Assembly: GCF_028453695.1 (NCBI RefSeq)
Contig: NC_135773.1
Span: 15,190,001-15,254,000, forward strand
DNA: 64,000 nt
Reading direction: 5' to 3'
Origin: Augochlora pura
Lineage: Eukaryota; Arthropoda; Insecta; Hymenoptera; Halictidae
Of this stretch, positions 25,100 to 37,840 are shown in pieces. Each line of letters begins with the position of its first letter. Position 1 is the stretch's first letter. A model generated the notes under the pieces. The model had not been told where the DNA came from, did no database searches, and saw only the letters and a list, made by a program, of their open reading frames with translations. The position numbers and the translations under genes are program-made.

Positions 25100-25164
25100 A
25101 TCAGAGGCAAAAAAGTAAAGGCGGCGGGAGTAATTGCTGCTCAGCTTCCTGTCGCATACTTTAA
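25100..25164 (+). CDS. Ubl3: Ubl3 last coding exon with C-R-I-L prenylation box
   Basis: The exon starts after TTTTTGTTACAG. Joined to the G left by the exon ending at 7170, it reads D-QRQKSKGGGSNCCSASCRIL and then TAA at 25162-25164. UBL3 proteins end in a basic/polar tail with a Cys cluster and a CaaX box that anchors the ubiquitin fold to membranes (family knowledge). Here the last four residues C-R-I-L form the box; a terminal Leu favours geranylgeranylation (inference from the general CaaX rule). The CC upstream is a likely palmitoylation site. Phase, acceptor and family fit agree, so this is the true end of the gene. Confidence 0.93.
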
Positions 25165-26540
25165 AAACTCGCCGGCTGCCCTGGATCCCGTAAGGTGGCA
25201 CAGCGCGAACCAGCGCCACGCGTTCAGGCTGAGCCAATGGTTTCTAAGGTTTTATGCTGATGTATAATTGTTAGTGGCTGAGCTCGTGAGCAGTGTAGCG
25301 GATGGAGGGAAGCGTGAGGGAAAAAGGAAGAGAGGATAACGAGATCGCAACGTTTGTCATCGATCCGGTGAAACAGGCTCGTCGCGTCGGCGTCGGTGTC
25401 GGCGTCGGCGTCGGTTCGTTCGGTCGCGGCGTGCGGCCGAGGACCGGAAGCCGGAAGCCGGAAGCCGTGGCAAAGAAAAGGCGGCGATCGCGCACCGCCG
25501 TCCCAGGCAAACGCCTCGATCGTCGTCCGTGTTACGTTTTTAGACGAAATTTCCGTATGGAGGATCTTGATCGTTGAGCGCGTCGATCCCCGAACGACGG
25601 AGGAAGATCGACGCGCCGGAGCCAAATCACAGATGATGCATCGACACACGCGTACACTCGCCCACGCCCACGTACACGTACACACATACACACACATACA
25701 CACAGCTACGTATGCAACCACGCGTCTGTCGGTTAGGTTCGTTGGTGAGAGGTATGTACACGCGGCAGGATCTATCAGGCGTGCGCCGATCGGTCGACGA
25801 TCACTGGATGCAAAACGGCGTCGGGACGCGCGACGTCGATGGCGTCGTCTCCTGTAATCCGAGAAGAGCGTCGCACGTTGCGAGGGATTTCGACGTGAAC
25901 ATCCCCCTGCCGTGCACCTTTGTGTCACCGTCGCGCGAGGGCGGAGCGATACGAGAGAAGCTAGCGAAAGAATTTTTCGGGAAGTGATCGAAGGTGTGTG
26001 GTAATCGGGAACACGGAGGGGATCCGCTCTCTGTGGTTACGGCGCTACAATGCTTAGAAACTCAACCACTATCCGACTACCGCAGCGTTATATAGTAATT
26101 TACGTAGAATGGGATCGTGTGTGTATGTTGCGTGAGTATGAGAAGCGTGCGTGTCCGCGTTTGAACGGTCGAGGAGAGAGTAAATTTATGTTGTGATATG
26201 CAGGTAGTGAATATATTATATATATACATACTATTATTAAAATTATATTTATATATATATATAAATATATATACATAAATATATTTATATATATTATATA
26301 TACCAATATATATATATATAAATATATAATGGTATGAGACATGTTGACACACAGTTAAACTCTCATACACGATAGACTTTATTATCATGAATTTAAAGTA
26401 ATATTATGACGCCACTTTGAGAGTTTAGTATTCTGAATAAGATTACAGAGGAAACAAAAAAAAGGTAATGACGAACATTGGATCTCTAATGGTAGTTATG
26501 ATTAAATAAAAACTCAAATATATTTCCTGTTAGATCCTTC

Positions 26541-26558
26541 CCCCCCCCCCCCCCCCCC
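26541..26558. repeat. Poly-C tract
   Basis: A run of about 18 C, followed by CCCGT pentamer repeats. Confidence 0.9.
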
Positions 26559-27843
26559 GTCCCGTCCCGTCCCCCATTCCCCTCTTCCCAATTTTTCTCC
26601 ACGACACCCTCGATTTAATCTATCGTCGATTTAACCTAATTCCGTGTATATCTTAAGAATTTTCAAGCATCCCGTCCAGTCCTTTATCCTTCCCTGTCCC
26701 GGCTGCCACCCTCCCTGCCCACCCGCCTCTTTTTCCTTCTTTATTCTGTTTCCACCCGTCCAATTTTTAATCGATCGGGCCTAGAACGTGATTCGTCAGA
26801 GCCAACGATCAATTGAACGTTATAGGCGACTCGTACCCTATACAGAAGTATTGATTATTATATAGTTAGGTACAACCAAACCGTTTATGATAAGTTGGTA
26901 GCCTATTCTATACTCGATCTATACTACTACTGTAATGTAACTATGACTCTTACCGATGCATAACACGTGTATATATATATAATGTTCTTACGTAGTGGAA
27001 AACTCATCGGAATGAAACAGTGGAATCGTGTTATATTTAATTTATTCTGTGACAAACCTCACATCGTTTCGCGCGTTCGAGGTCTCTACCATTTCGGTAT
27101 TCGCTCGACTCATGAACCCGTGCCAGGCGAATTGTTCGCGCGGCACCCTCGTCGTTCAACTACCCGCGTTACGCGTCCACCAAACCGCCGTTATTTCCTG
27201 CGACGCAAGGAAACAAAACCGTGAAATAATTCTTGTACAGTTAACGCCCCGTGAAATTTATCGCGGAGGCGTGAAAAGCTTCCCGGTCGACGTTCGTCAT
27301 TTGAAGAAAGGTCTCGCTCGCAAATGGCGGCGCTACGACGCGCCGGATGACGCCAGGAATCGTGTTTCGTTCGATGTACAATGATTGTCCTTTACGAGAT
27401 CGTCCTCGTGTAATTCAACGAGATCTCAAAAGTTTGTTCATCCGAGTTTCGAGCTTTCTGCGGCGTCTGTAAAAAAGGAGATGGCGAAATTCTGTTTGTA
27501 AATTTTGATTTCTGCGGTCGCACGCAAACAAAATGCCAGCTACACCGAATTACGATTTTATTCTACATTATCGATCGACCCGTTCAGAAATCATATTTTT
27601 ATAAACTAACTCGTAGGAAGACGGATTAAATTTCCTCTGGTTCCTTGGTTTATTTGTACAGCTCGTCGAACGCGCGTAGAATTTGCAAATCTGATGATTT
27701 CCTACGATCAAGAGTACACTGTGTGTAAACCTTGGAAAGATTATTTATGTAAGGGATGTACATAGGATGCTTAAAAGTGTATTAACAATCTTTGTAATTA
27801 TCTTCTTGTAACGATCCGTTTCCCCGAGTGGTGGAAGATACAG

Positions 27844-27849
27844 AATAAA
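27844..27849 (+). terminator. Candidate poly(A) signal AATAAA
   Basis: AATAAA in the putative Ubl3 3' UTR, followed within about 40 bases by a GTG/TTT-rich stretch (GGTGCATTGTTTT). One of three candidates; which are used cannot be told from sequence. Confidence 0.35.
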
Positions 27850-28077
27850 AAGCCAGTAAGAGATTAGGTGTACAAAACAGGTGCATTGTTTTACTCGGCG
27901 ATTCGATTCGACGAACGCCTCCGAACGGGTTTATGGGACTAGCGAACGCCAACGACTTAGCATTTTATTACACCTTCGACCGACTTGCGATCGGTGATTA
28001 ATCGAGGTTTCACAAGTACCACCTCCGTTTGTTCATACGTTTCTTTTTTCCATTCCCACTTCGTTCAGCTCGACTCC

Positions 28078-28097
28078 CCCCCCCCCCCCCCCCCCCC
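28078..28097. repeat. Poly-C tract
   Basis: A run of about 20 C. Confidence 0.9.
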
Positions 28098-28509
28098 GCC
28101 CAGCCCTTTCTCGTCGTTTCTTTCCAATGGAGTAACGTTAAGTCCGTAGATTATCTCTGGAAACGCTGTTTATAAAAGTAACAAATTGTTTAGCCAGTAA
28201 GTTTTAACAAAGTTGCGAAAATAAAAAAAACACACCACACGAAGTAATATTACATGGACTATCGGAGAAGGAAGGCCAGGCCATAGCGTGTGTCTCGCTG
28301 GACGCGGTGAGCCGCCGTTACCAGGTTCGGACGGCGATCGATCGATCGATCAATCATATTTTCGATCGTTCGCCGAGATGTCTGGGCAAAAATCGAAGAT
28401 TTCCGTTTGCCGTACTTGATCGCGATGGATAAAAGAAGAGGAGAAGGGAAAGACGAGAAGAAGAACGTCTCGAGGAGGAAAAGCGAGAGAGAAAGAGTGA
28501 GGACGAAAG

Positions 28510-28516
28510 AGAGGGG

Positions 28517-28551
<35 letters not shown>

Positions 28552-28565
28552 TGAGAGAGTGAGAA
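28510..28565. repeat. (GA)n microsatellite
   Basis: A GA run with GGGA and GTGA interruptions. Ser/Leu-rich minus-strand frames here are by-products. Confidence 0.9.
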
Positions 28566-28835
28566 AGGAAGAGAGATAGAACCGCTCTGTAATAAGCTTG
28601 TTGTACAGTTCCTTTGACGTTGCAATATTACTTTAAAATCTTGGAAAACAACGGTATAGTAGAAAAAGAAGACAGGATCGGAAGGCGAAAGGAGACCGTG
28701 CCACCGGAAACCACCGTTCGCCGTGCAAAGACGCGTTTCTCTCCGTTCCGGGCGAGCATCGTTCTAAATTTTACCCTTTTCACGTCGTTGTAACAGAATA
28801 GAACGAGAAAAGCGACGCTATACTTTGTATAAAAG

Positions 28836-28837
<2 letters not shown>

Positions 28838-28868
<31 letters not shown>
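28838..28868. repeat. (GA)n microsatellite
   Basis: An uninterrupted GA run. Confidence 0.9.
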
Positions 28869-28872
<4 letters not shown>

Positions 28873-29884
28873 GAGAGCGTAAAAGAAATCGGAAGAAAGA
28901 AAGCGACAGAATGAGAGACAAAGAAAGAGAAACGCAGAACGGAAAATAGAGAAATCGTTCCGCGTCGAGCGCGTTCGACGTAATTTTTGTTCCGCGACAA
29001 ATAAGATTCGCGCGTTGTCCTCCGTCTTTCTCTTTCTCTGTGTCTATGGTCGAGCACGCCCGTTATTCTTTGTTCGTTTCATCATATTTTCTAACGAGTA
29101 CGATCTCACGCGACCACCCATGTGAACAGAACTGTCGCGTACGCAAGCTGCGGCGAAACGATTACACGGCGGCATGGAATACTTCCGGAAGATCGTCAAG
29201 CGAAAGGAAATTAATTTGTAACGTTACATAGTGTATTATACGAGACAAAAAAAAAGTGGATAAGGATTATTCGCCTCTTGACTCTCTTTGCTATTTGAAC
29301 GAGTAAAACGATAACGACAAAAAAAAAGAAAGAAAGGTGTGCGAGGCATCGAGGAAAAGAAAAAAATTACTGTTGAATAAAAAAAAACTATAAATGGTAT
29401 TCTTAAACGCAGAGCAGAATTAAACAAAATAAAGCGAGAACGAAACACATACACACAGTCTACAAGGAAATATACTCACATTTACATCATATCAAAATCT
29501 AGTGGGTAAGAATTGAGTTCATAGAGGAGTTTGTTTGTACGCGCGTCTCGTGGAACGGGGCCGTGGTTGCGCGTACGATCGCCGTGTTACGTGCGTGAAC
29601 GTACAAAATTAAAAACCGGAAACAGATTCTCTTCGTTTTTCATCGACTCGTTGCAATCGTGTATTGGGAAATCGCAGATCCAGCCGTGTATTATAACGAA
29701 CATTTTAACGCGAGACGAGCCGATCAACTGGATTTTTATTGCATGTAAGAGATAGATCGAAATCCTCGACGCGTGGGTGTCCATTGTGCGAGAATAGTAG
29801 CCTGTTTCTGACTCGTATAAAAGATACAATCACACACATTACACGTAGAGACACACGGAGATACACGCGCGCGTACACGAAAAC

Positions 29885-29937
<53 letters not shown>

Positions 29938-29943
29938 GAGAGA
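29885..29943. repeat. (GA)n microsatellite
   Basis: A GA run of almost 60 bp with one GC interruption, the longest in the window. Confidence 0.92.
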
Positions 29944-30028
29944 TGTTCTTTGTGTTCAACTAATATACATAGAGCATAATATTTTTCTGTTCTGGAGAAA
30001 AAGAGATATGGTCCCGTCGTGGACGAGA

Positions 30029-30034
30029 AATAAA
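30029..30034 (+). terminator. Candidate distal poly(A) signal AATAAA
   Basis: AATAAA in GAGAAATAAACAGTCCC, followed by a T/G-rich stretch (CTCTTGTTTTTGCG). It lies where the GC-rich, microsatellite-rich region ends, so it is the best candidate for the end of the long Ubl3 transcript. Confidence 0.35.
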
Positions 30035-30055
30035 CAGTCCCGCCTGAAATACTCT

Positions 30056-33000
30056 TGTTTTTGCGACTCGAACGGTCTACAAATCGATTCAGTTCATTCT
30101 CGGAACCGATCGATCGAGTCCAACGATTTCATCCATTGATCAGAGTTGGGTGGTGATTAATTTCTCCCAGTCGAGTCAAGAATCTCGAATGTCTCGATCG
30201 CTGGAATGTTTATCTATTAGTCGAGATTGCGTTAATAATTAATCCGAATAAAACCGAGCGTTCGCATTCTCGAGTCGTGGCGTGAAACGTTATTGTTCTT
30301 AACACGAGGTGTCTGATTATATCTTGCGTCTGCCCAACTCTGCCAACCGTATTCGTCATTCTGGACATCTTGATCGTCGATCACTCGCATACAAATAACA
30401 AATATCATCGATCATCGTATTAGCGGATCAACGAACAAAAGAAAAAGATCGATCCTCTGTTACGCATTTCGGATCATTAAGAGGATACGATAATCACGCC
30501 GCTGCTAATAGATGAGACGAGTCGTTCGCAGATACATCAAATAGATATACAAATCAAAATAACAGACGAGATCGTTCGCATCAGGATACCATTGATAATG
30601 AATTCCTAATACCTGGTAAGAAATTGCTACGATTAAACTAACGGCTAACACATCCCTCTCAAACACATTCCACAACTGATACAGATATCCCCGGCTCCTC
30701 TTTCCTCTGTCTACTAATTAGCCGCGACAGTTGCTTTACGACGTTGGTCGCCGAGATTTTCTGTTCGTTTCAAATACACACCACTGAAAGGAAAAACGTA
30801 TTTTAGATCACCGTCGTTCTGCAGTCGACTATGTTTACGGGATTATAAATTTCGTCGTTAAAAACGCCCCAGATAACGCTACGCATTCGAAGGACACGCG
30901 CGCAAGTTAACGAGATTTCAAGAGGAAATTTATTTTCGGTGGGAAATATCGTTCTTTTGACGATAAGAAGAATAACTCTGTGACAAACGGCAACTATTCA
31001 AATCCAAATGTTTATGGACTTTGATTTTGACTTTAATGAATTGTATAAGACTCATCGATTTGATAGTTAAACAATAGTTTAGCTATTAAACCTTGAGCGA
31101 TTAGTAACTTTTAATCGTATAAACCAGCTGCGAAAATATTTTCTTACTATGTGCGCATTATATGAATGCATTTTATGCATTTATGTAAATAATGAATAAG
31201 TGACGAATATAGGAACGAAGAAAGGTTGAAGGACATTGTTACATTATTTTCAAATTGTTCAAACTAACAAACGAAGAAATATACTGCTACCTCTTTCTTG
31301 CAAACGATGCAGACAATTCTTATTTTGTATAAAGATACGCAAGAATATTACGAATACCAGGCTGAAGTTTCTCTAAGACATTCCGATGGAATTCGCTGTT
31401 TTGACGAGTATACTCGTCAACGCACTAAATTAATTAAATATGTAAATGTTACTACTAAAATGTAAAAATAAATCAGACGTTCCGTTGCAACTTGATTCTA
31501 TATTATAGCAGCCACGCTTTTCAAAAAGATTGTAACAGCTGGATGAGCTACAAAAATCGATATTTTTCACCGAATAAAAACCTCTGATCGTCGCTTGCTA
31601 GCAATGAAGCGTAAAAACAGATTATAGGACAGAAAATGACTAGCAATTCTCTGTGTACCCTGGTACACTCGAACACTTAGGAATTGAACGTTGTTTTCTG
31701 TTTGATTTCGTATCTGTCAGTGGGCCTTCGTGATAGTCAGCATCATGTTAAGGAGTTACATAGAAATAGTGCAGAAGTCTGTGTTAAAATTGAAACGCGA
31801 TAGTAGAACGTGTAACGGTGCAACATCGGGTGCTCTGGCACTCGATAGAAATTGATAACGAAAATTCAAACCGTAACTGGTGTGTCACGTACGCGCAGGT
31901 GCGTCCAAGTGCGCAGTCCTTATCGAACGTCGGGATTCACGATTTCGAAGTGAGAGTGAAGCAAATGAAAAAAAAAATGGTGAAGAAAGTGTACAAAGCG
32001 AACTATAATTTTATACGGAAATCGGGAAATGTATAATTTACTGAAAATCCGCGGAACGTATGAAACTTGACGCGTACTACTTAAAATCAAACAGCGTTGT
32101 TGTATAAAATTCTGATCGCCTCTCTGCCGTCTTTGAATGATCTTTCTCGCGTCTTTCGTTGTTTTACGTTCGCAACTGGTTCGGCGACTGTATTTTTCCA
32201 GACAGCGAGCAGTCCGTGTAAATGCGATTCACGCGTAGGAGGTAGCAGATATTTGCCACGGCTGACACGGTCGATCCTGCGTAAATGTGTCGGTGAAGAT
32301 TTATAAAGATCATTGATCGCGAGTATCTGACGCTCGGTATTACGCTATACCGCACTTCGGAGTCGTCAAAATATCTACGAAACGACACCACCGCCAGCTA
32401 GTCGTTAAACCTGTAATACCTAATAAAGCCAACATCGAATAACTTGTGGTACACTGTTGATAGACCATCAAAGTTGCGAGTATAGTACGTGCGACATTAG
32501 AACTCATAGGGACGATATCGAAATTGAAAGAAAAGTCAAGCAACTCAAGAACTACCCCTACAATTCATGATTCCACAGCATATTCGAAAACATCAATAGT
32601 CTTCGAGAGGAAATGTTAAAACTGCAATTGGAGAGTTGCAAAGATTTTGGAAAATGCAGAAGCATGTAAAGGAAGAAAAAGAAGATACGAGGCCCAGTAA
32701 GCCGTGGTACAGGTGGGAGGACAGAAATTCAATTTCTATTGTTCGGTAATCCCTACAATTTAGAACATTTATGATTCTTGATATCTCGATAGTTCTCGGT
32801 ACTTGCGAAGTCCTCGAAAACTTTCAAATCACTTGAATCCTCTATATTATACTTTTAGACATGTCGGATCATTTGGCATCTGGTAAAGGTGCGTCCACAT
32901 TCATTGTTGAATTTCGGTAGCGTTACTGGTGATAATTCAACTACATTTAAACGAATTAAATTTTAGCAGAGTTCCCTAAAGTCTCTCCTGAATAAAATGC

Positions 33001-33226
33001 TTTTTATGTAAACATAAACTATCCCAATGATTGAAAAATCTTAATGATTATGCGAACCAACTTGTGCCCCGACGAGCTCATACATATGGAGTTCTAATGG
33101 AACGGCATGAAATAACATATCACGGTCTGGATTTGTTATTGTTTGGGCAACAGTATGATAACTAAACAACGGATTCTGTGCGTTTATAGGAAAATTGAGT
33201 AATCGCAATCTAACACAGTAAATGAG
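30056..33226. other. Intergenic DNA, no gene recognised
   Basis: 30060-30780 is still moderately CpG-rich with many GATCG motifs; 31.0-33.2 kb is AT-rich. Short frames at 31818-32036 and 32097-32543 lack family resemblance or splice support, and I could not defend any as a gene. Confidence 0.35.
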
Positions 33227-33935
33227 TTACCTTGAAATAAACGATATTTATTTCACAGATAATGTCTCCATCGACGTGATCTCAGCGACACTGCATTTCA
33301 CCGACAGTGTTTATTTATCGATGGACTCGCCAACAAATGTTTACATCGACTCTCGTTTCACCGACAAATGTTATTATCGACACTTCGTCGTATAAAAAAT
33401 ATAGAAATAGATTCAATAATGGTGTTATTATATTGGTACTTTATTAATCAACGTTTTTATTAATTACCATACATTAATCGTTGATTTTAACAAAGGTGAT
33501 TCAATTGAAGCTGAGATGCATATATTAATTTAATTAACCTAAATACAAAATATACGTTTCATAACGTTACTTAGTTGATTATTATAAATTATGTATTAGT
33601 TGTAATTGCGAAAGAGAAGTCTCAAACATTTAATTAGTTACAAATGCGATTGTAAAGATACATTATTTGCTAATACATTAAGCTATTTCATTTCTGTGCA
33701 AGTTACACGATTTTGTAGTATTTTTTAATTCTTTCTTCCTTTCTTTTATCTTCTCTTCTTCTTATTCGAGGTAGTTCATCGTTTAATGACTGTTCTAATA
33801 TGTTGCAGGCAACGGCTACATTTTTTATGCACGAAATGTCGCTAATAACATTTGTCGGTGAAACGAGAATCGATGTAAACACTTGTCGATACATGAAAAT
33901 TATCGGTGAAATAATTGTCAGTAATTTCAAGGTAA
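33227..33935. mobile_element. Element with ~150-bp inverted ends (CACCGACAAATGTT type)
   Basis: The left arm (TTACCTTGAAATAAACGATA, TTATTTCACAGATAATGTC, TGTTTACATCGACTCTCGTT, TCACCGACAAATGTTATTAT) is matched, inverted, by the right arm (ATAACATTTGTCGGTGAAAC, GAGAATCGATGTAAACACTT, TATCGGTGAAATAATTGTCA, GTAATTTCAAGGTAA). The TTTCACCGACA motif is also repeated within the left arm. The ~460-bp interior is AT-rich and non-coding. A Foldback-like or MITE-type DNA element is likely; the family is unknown to me. Confidence 0.7.
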
Positions 33936-35537
33936 TCCGTGGTAGACGGTTTAAAAGAATTTAAAAAATGTCAATGTATTATTTTTCAGATATAAAAATT
34001 ATTAAAGAAAGGAAGAACTGTCCATCTATTTTCTATTTCTAATTTGTATTTTGCATTAAAGATCCGCCGTATGCAGATTTGCTTAAAAAATATGCTGCAT
34101 TATATGCTGCACTGATTCCAAATTTTTCTAAATCTACTGATAACTCCCGGTTCAATGCAACCATCACTCGCGCACAATTAAAGGTGTCACAAAAATCATG
34201 CACCGCTGTGGCATAAAATCCAAAAGTGCAAGTAATTCTTCACCGATTACAATTATGGACAGAGATTAGCCCGCGGAAGCCGAGAAAAGTAAATTCACGC
34301 GATTCTGTTCGACCCGAAGAAAGTTGTGTCGATTGAACGTTTCGGTTATATTTTCGTTCCGAACGGATTCCGTTCACGAAATGCGTAAAACTTGAGAAGA
34401 ATTAATGCATAGAAGCCACATTCTGTGTAACCGCGTATACTTACTCCCCGGTTTCGAGTTACAACCGTCTTCTAATCCTTCGATAATGGAGAATGTATAA
34501 AAACGTTTTTCAACTTGGCCGTCCTGCATAGAATATGGCGAATGTTATACATATGCATTATTTAAAAAGCTATCCTACTTAATGCCGTAACTGATCGATG
34601 CGTGTAAATTGTAACAAAAGAATGCAAAATAAACGAGAAGGAACGATCCAACGTACTAACGCTGAAGGTGTAACGAAATGTAACACGCAATAATTTTTGT
34701 AGACCTTATGTTAATAAAACCGATGTTAAGAAATTCTGCTATATTGATTAACAAAGATATAATTTTAAAGTGAACGTAGAATCGAAGTGGTAAATCTCGT
34801 AAACAAAATATTTGTATACGTACATACGCATACGTATACGCCCGTTCACATGTGGATATGTTCACGTACGTATACGTGTACGAATATGCCATACGCGGTA
34901 CGTTTATACGAACGATTATTTTACGATGTCTGCGTGTCATCAAAGTGTAAGGGACGTTACAATGAACGATGGCGTATAATACTCAATGAACAACTGACAA
35001 CTCCCCTGTTCAGTTCATATTCGCTACGCAGTACTTCGCTTTCCGTCAGAACGAACTTCCTGTAACGTATCATTTTACGCAACTATCTTATCGTATGTAC
35101 ATCTAACATATAGAATAAGGAGTATATCACGCTATAAGAACAGAATGATGACAATGGTAAATGTTTCTAAGAAGATTTCATCTAGCGATAACTATCATAT
35201 TCATTCACAGAAGCATACCTTCACCTAACTGTATACATTCATTTCATATCCGAACGCATCACTATTACAAGCATTCTCAATTCCATTTGGCTTTCTGATT
35301 TCCAGTGTTTAAGTAATACTCCACAATTAATCTGGTAGTAGAAGTACAGCCTGTTATTAATGGTATACCGATCATCTACAAGGAGTTGACTTTTCGGAGA
35401 AAAATCGACAGAAAGCGTGGGACAAAGCTTCAGCGAGACGCTTCTAAATATTGGATTCGCGTCATTCACACTGGCCATTCCATATTTTACTAAAGCCCAA
35501 TGTATTTGTATAATTATTAATTAAAAATTATATACTA
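33936..35537. other. Intergenic DNA with a TACGTA-rich tract
   Basis: 34810-34900 contains clustered TACGTA, ATACG and CGTATACG words that produce Tyr/Thr-rich frames on both strands. No gene was recognised. Confidence 0.35.
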
Positions 35538-35760
35538 TTAACACGTTGACGCCGGCGTGCATCATCAGTGGGTCACACGTGTCTGTCCCGTGAGGTGGTG
35601 TATTTTTTGTATGTATTTCACAAAATAGGTAGTACAAAATAGGTATATGTTATTTAATCTTAATATTATAAACTTAACATAATTAATTAATCTTTTTAAA
35701 TTCCGCGCACCGCATCACAGAGAAAACCCTGATGTACTAGCGCCGGCGTTAACGTGATAA
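35538..35760. mobile_element. TTAA MITE, family 4 (ACGTTGACGCCGGC type)
   Basis: It starts TTAACACGTTGACGCCGGCG and ends AGCGCCGGCGTTAACGTGATAA, with inverted ends (TTAA worn to ATAA on the right). The left 45 bases, including ATCA.CGTGGGTCACAC, match the left end of the piggyBac relic at 40955, and CACAGAGAAAACCCTGA.. near the right end matches that relic's right end. It is therefore a deletion derivative of that element. Confidence 0.8.
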
Positions 35761-35859
35761 TTAGTAATTGATAATTATTTATTAAACTATATATATATAT
35801 ATATATATCAATGGAACGAACTTATTACGACCCAGTCATGTGGTTGAAATTAATTCTTC

Positions 35860-35947
35860 GATTCTAAATTTGTTATAAACTATTTGTTTAGCGCATTAAA
35901 TACGTAAGCATTTACCATCGGTGGTACACGTGGCACAGTAAGCTTAA
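35860..35947. mobile_element. Right-end fragment of a family 6 TTAA MITE
   Basis: GGTGGTACACGTGGCACAG followed by ..CTTAA matches the right end at 17241-17490, preceded by a recognisable TTTA(G/T)CGCATT(A/G)AATA stretch. The left end is missing. Confidence 0.55.
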
Positions 35948-37585
35948 TCACCGTAAATAACAATCATTCTGAAACGCTCAAGAACATTTAATCCCAAACT
36001 TTTCTGTCATTTTCCTTCGACAAGCATCGACTGCTTGTCGATTGTATACCGCTAATACCGAAACGTCCTATACAAGTCGTTTCAAAAGCACAAATACAAA
36101 CTGCACCAGCTGGAGAAACTGATTAAAAGAAACAAAGTTACATAACAAACGCTCGCGATGTTAACCACGAATGTATCGATAAGCAAAAGTTAAACTCTTC
36201 TTTATATTTACTAAATACATCGTAATATTTGTACCTTATTTTCAAAGTAAGAAAAACAGAGTAAAATGCACAGGCCTTTATCCGAACTTCTTCCCGCGTA
36301 ATTACAAGATCATTGAAAACAAAGAGCAATGAACTCTGTTTCTTTCTAGGGACGAGGCTGTACAGATTGTATGAATGCTTGTGAAACACCCTGTATATTT
36401 TATTGCTATTTTCAGGTAAAATACTGGCATGTAAATAGTGTGACGGAGGGCTAAATCGAATAACAATGGTCTTCGAGTTTTTTCGGCGGATTTCTTGGGC
36501 AGATATGCATTTTCCTTGTCCGTTGTGCAAGAAAAGAGCAATCAATTTCTTACAACAGGGCACAGCGTAGCGACGCTGCATCGTGACACGCTACATCAAC
36601 GTAGCAAACACAAGGGGAACGTAATTTCTAAAAGGAATAAGACCCCATGCACACTGGAACGAGAGTATCTCCCAGAACTGTTGATCATTTTTAAATAGAC
36701 GAACATTGAGACGGCGTCCGCATACTGTGCCGTCTTGTAACAAAATTGTCTCTCTCTATATACAGGGTGTTCGGCTTCGAATGGAAAAAAATGTAATGGA
36801 TGATTCTTCGTAAGAATACGAAACAATAATAATCGAGAGCAAAGAGATCGGCTTCGTTTTCTAGCCGTTCATCATTGCGATCTACCAGCAACCGGTCCTG
36901 AGCCATCAGGACCTCTTTTTAATCTTCGACAACTTGAAAACGAGGCTAAAGATATATTTCTTTGCTCTTAATGTTTATGTTCTATTGTCCAGAAGATTGA
37001 TTTCTCGAGTTTTCTCGCATTTGTTGCCGAACGTCGTGTGTATACATATGTATATCGAGTTATTCGAAAACTTATTGTTAAGCTTGCGTTACACACCTCA
37101 TTTGTAAATATTAGATATCATATTTTTGTCCGTAGCATAATGAGGATTTTAAAATTGCAATTGATTCGGTTTCTAGTATACAGGTACATATTAGAAAAAG
37201 CTGGAAACAATAATGGGAAAAATGGAGCGTTGTCATTACTCCGGCTTGTAAATTATGTAATTCTACATGTGAAATAACATTTATTATAATACGCAATTTC
37301 TTATTGTAGTTATTCCCAATTCAACTATCATTTGACGTAGGTGTAATTGAGACAGTGAACAAATGCAACCGAGTTCCGAGCTGCTGGGGTGGATACATTG
37401 CATTTCGTTTACGGTAAGTATATGAATTATTTTGCTAACGAACTCGGTTAATTGCATTCACTGTATTGTTGATCTCTGTTACTGCAAAAATGTCAATTTA
37501 AACAAAAATAGCGTAACCATATATGTTAATACAATCATTTAAAGAAAAACTTATATATTCAACGAAATGGAACCGAATTCTTTAT
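35948..37585. other. Intergenic DNA with orphan mariner-type ends
   Basis: GAAACACCCTGTATAT near 36382-36400 and TATACAGGGTGTTCGG near 36760-36777 are typical Tc1/mariner-type termini pointing outward from each other, so they belong to two different insertions whose other ends I could not place. A 9-bp stem hairpin (CGACAAGCA..TGCTTGTCG) lies near 36019. No gene was recognised. Confidence 0.35.
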
Positions 37586-37840
37586 CCAACACTTTACCGA
37601 CCTTCTGTTATTATAAAATAATTAAATCTACTAACATTTTTATATTTTCATACCATTACCGTTAAGCAATACATGTTCTATCTATTTTATTTATTTTATT
37701 AATCGCGGGACGTATCTAACATTTAAAAAACTGACACTTTTATCTCAATAATAGATAACAAATTAATGGTGAAAAGCCGATTGTGTGTGATTGAGAGTTG
37801 ATTATTGGTGAAAGGCTGTTGTCGGCCAGTAAAATGTTAA
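37586..37840. mobile_element. TTAA MITE, family 3 (ACCGACCG type)
   Basis: The left end (CCAACACTTTACCGACC, with TTAA worn to CCAA) and right end GTCGGCCAGTAAAATGTTAA are inverted repeats. The interior is close to 14538-14851. Confidence 0.65.

Larger units (their letters stand above)
25165..30055 (+). other. Ubl3: Probable long Ubl3 3' UTR
   Basis: After the stop codon the sequence stays GC-richer and free of TTAA or inverted-end transposons for almost 5 kb, unlike the intron before it and the intergenic DNA after it. It is full of simple repeats: a GTCGGC-type hexamer run at ~25386-25415, CA runs near 25680-25710, AT runs 26215-26330, poly-C at ~26541-26558 and ~28078-28097, and GA runs. 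Candidate poly(A) signals AATAAA occur at 26505, 27844 and 30029; the last precedes the switch to different composition. The overlapping frames on both strands have no recognisable domain. The transcript end is inferred, not shown. Confidence 0.45.

Noticed and set aside
25224..25928. 234-codon minus-strand frame
   Set aside because: It lies in the presumed Ubl3 3' UTR over CA and GTCGGC repeats; the repetitive Arg/Thr/Ser composition and overlapping plus frames mark it as a composition effect.
28350..29057. Leu/Ser-rich membrane-like minus-strand frames
   Set aside because: Translations of GA microsatellites.
34656..35065. Tyr/Thr-rich frames on both strands
   Set aside because: Created by TACGTA-type word repetition; no family resemblance.
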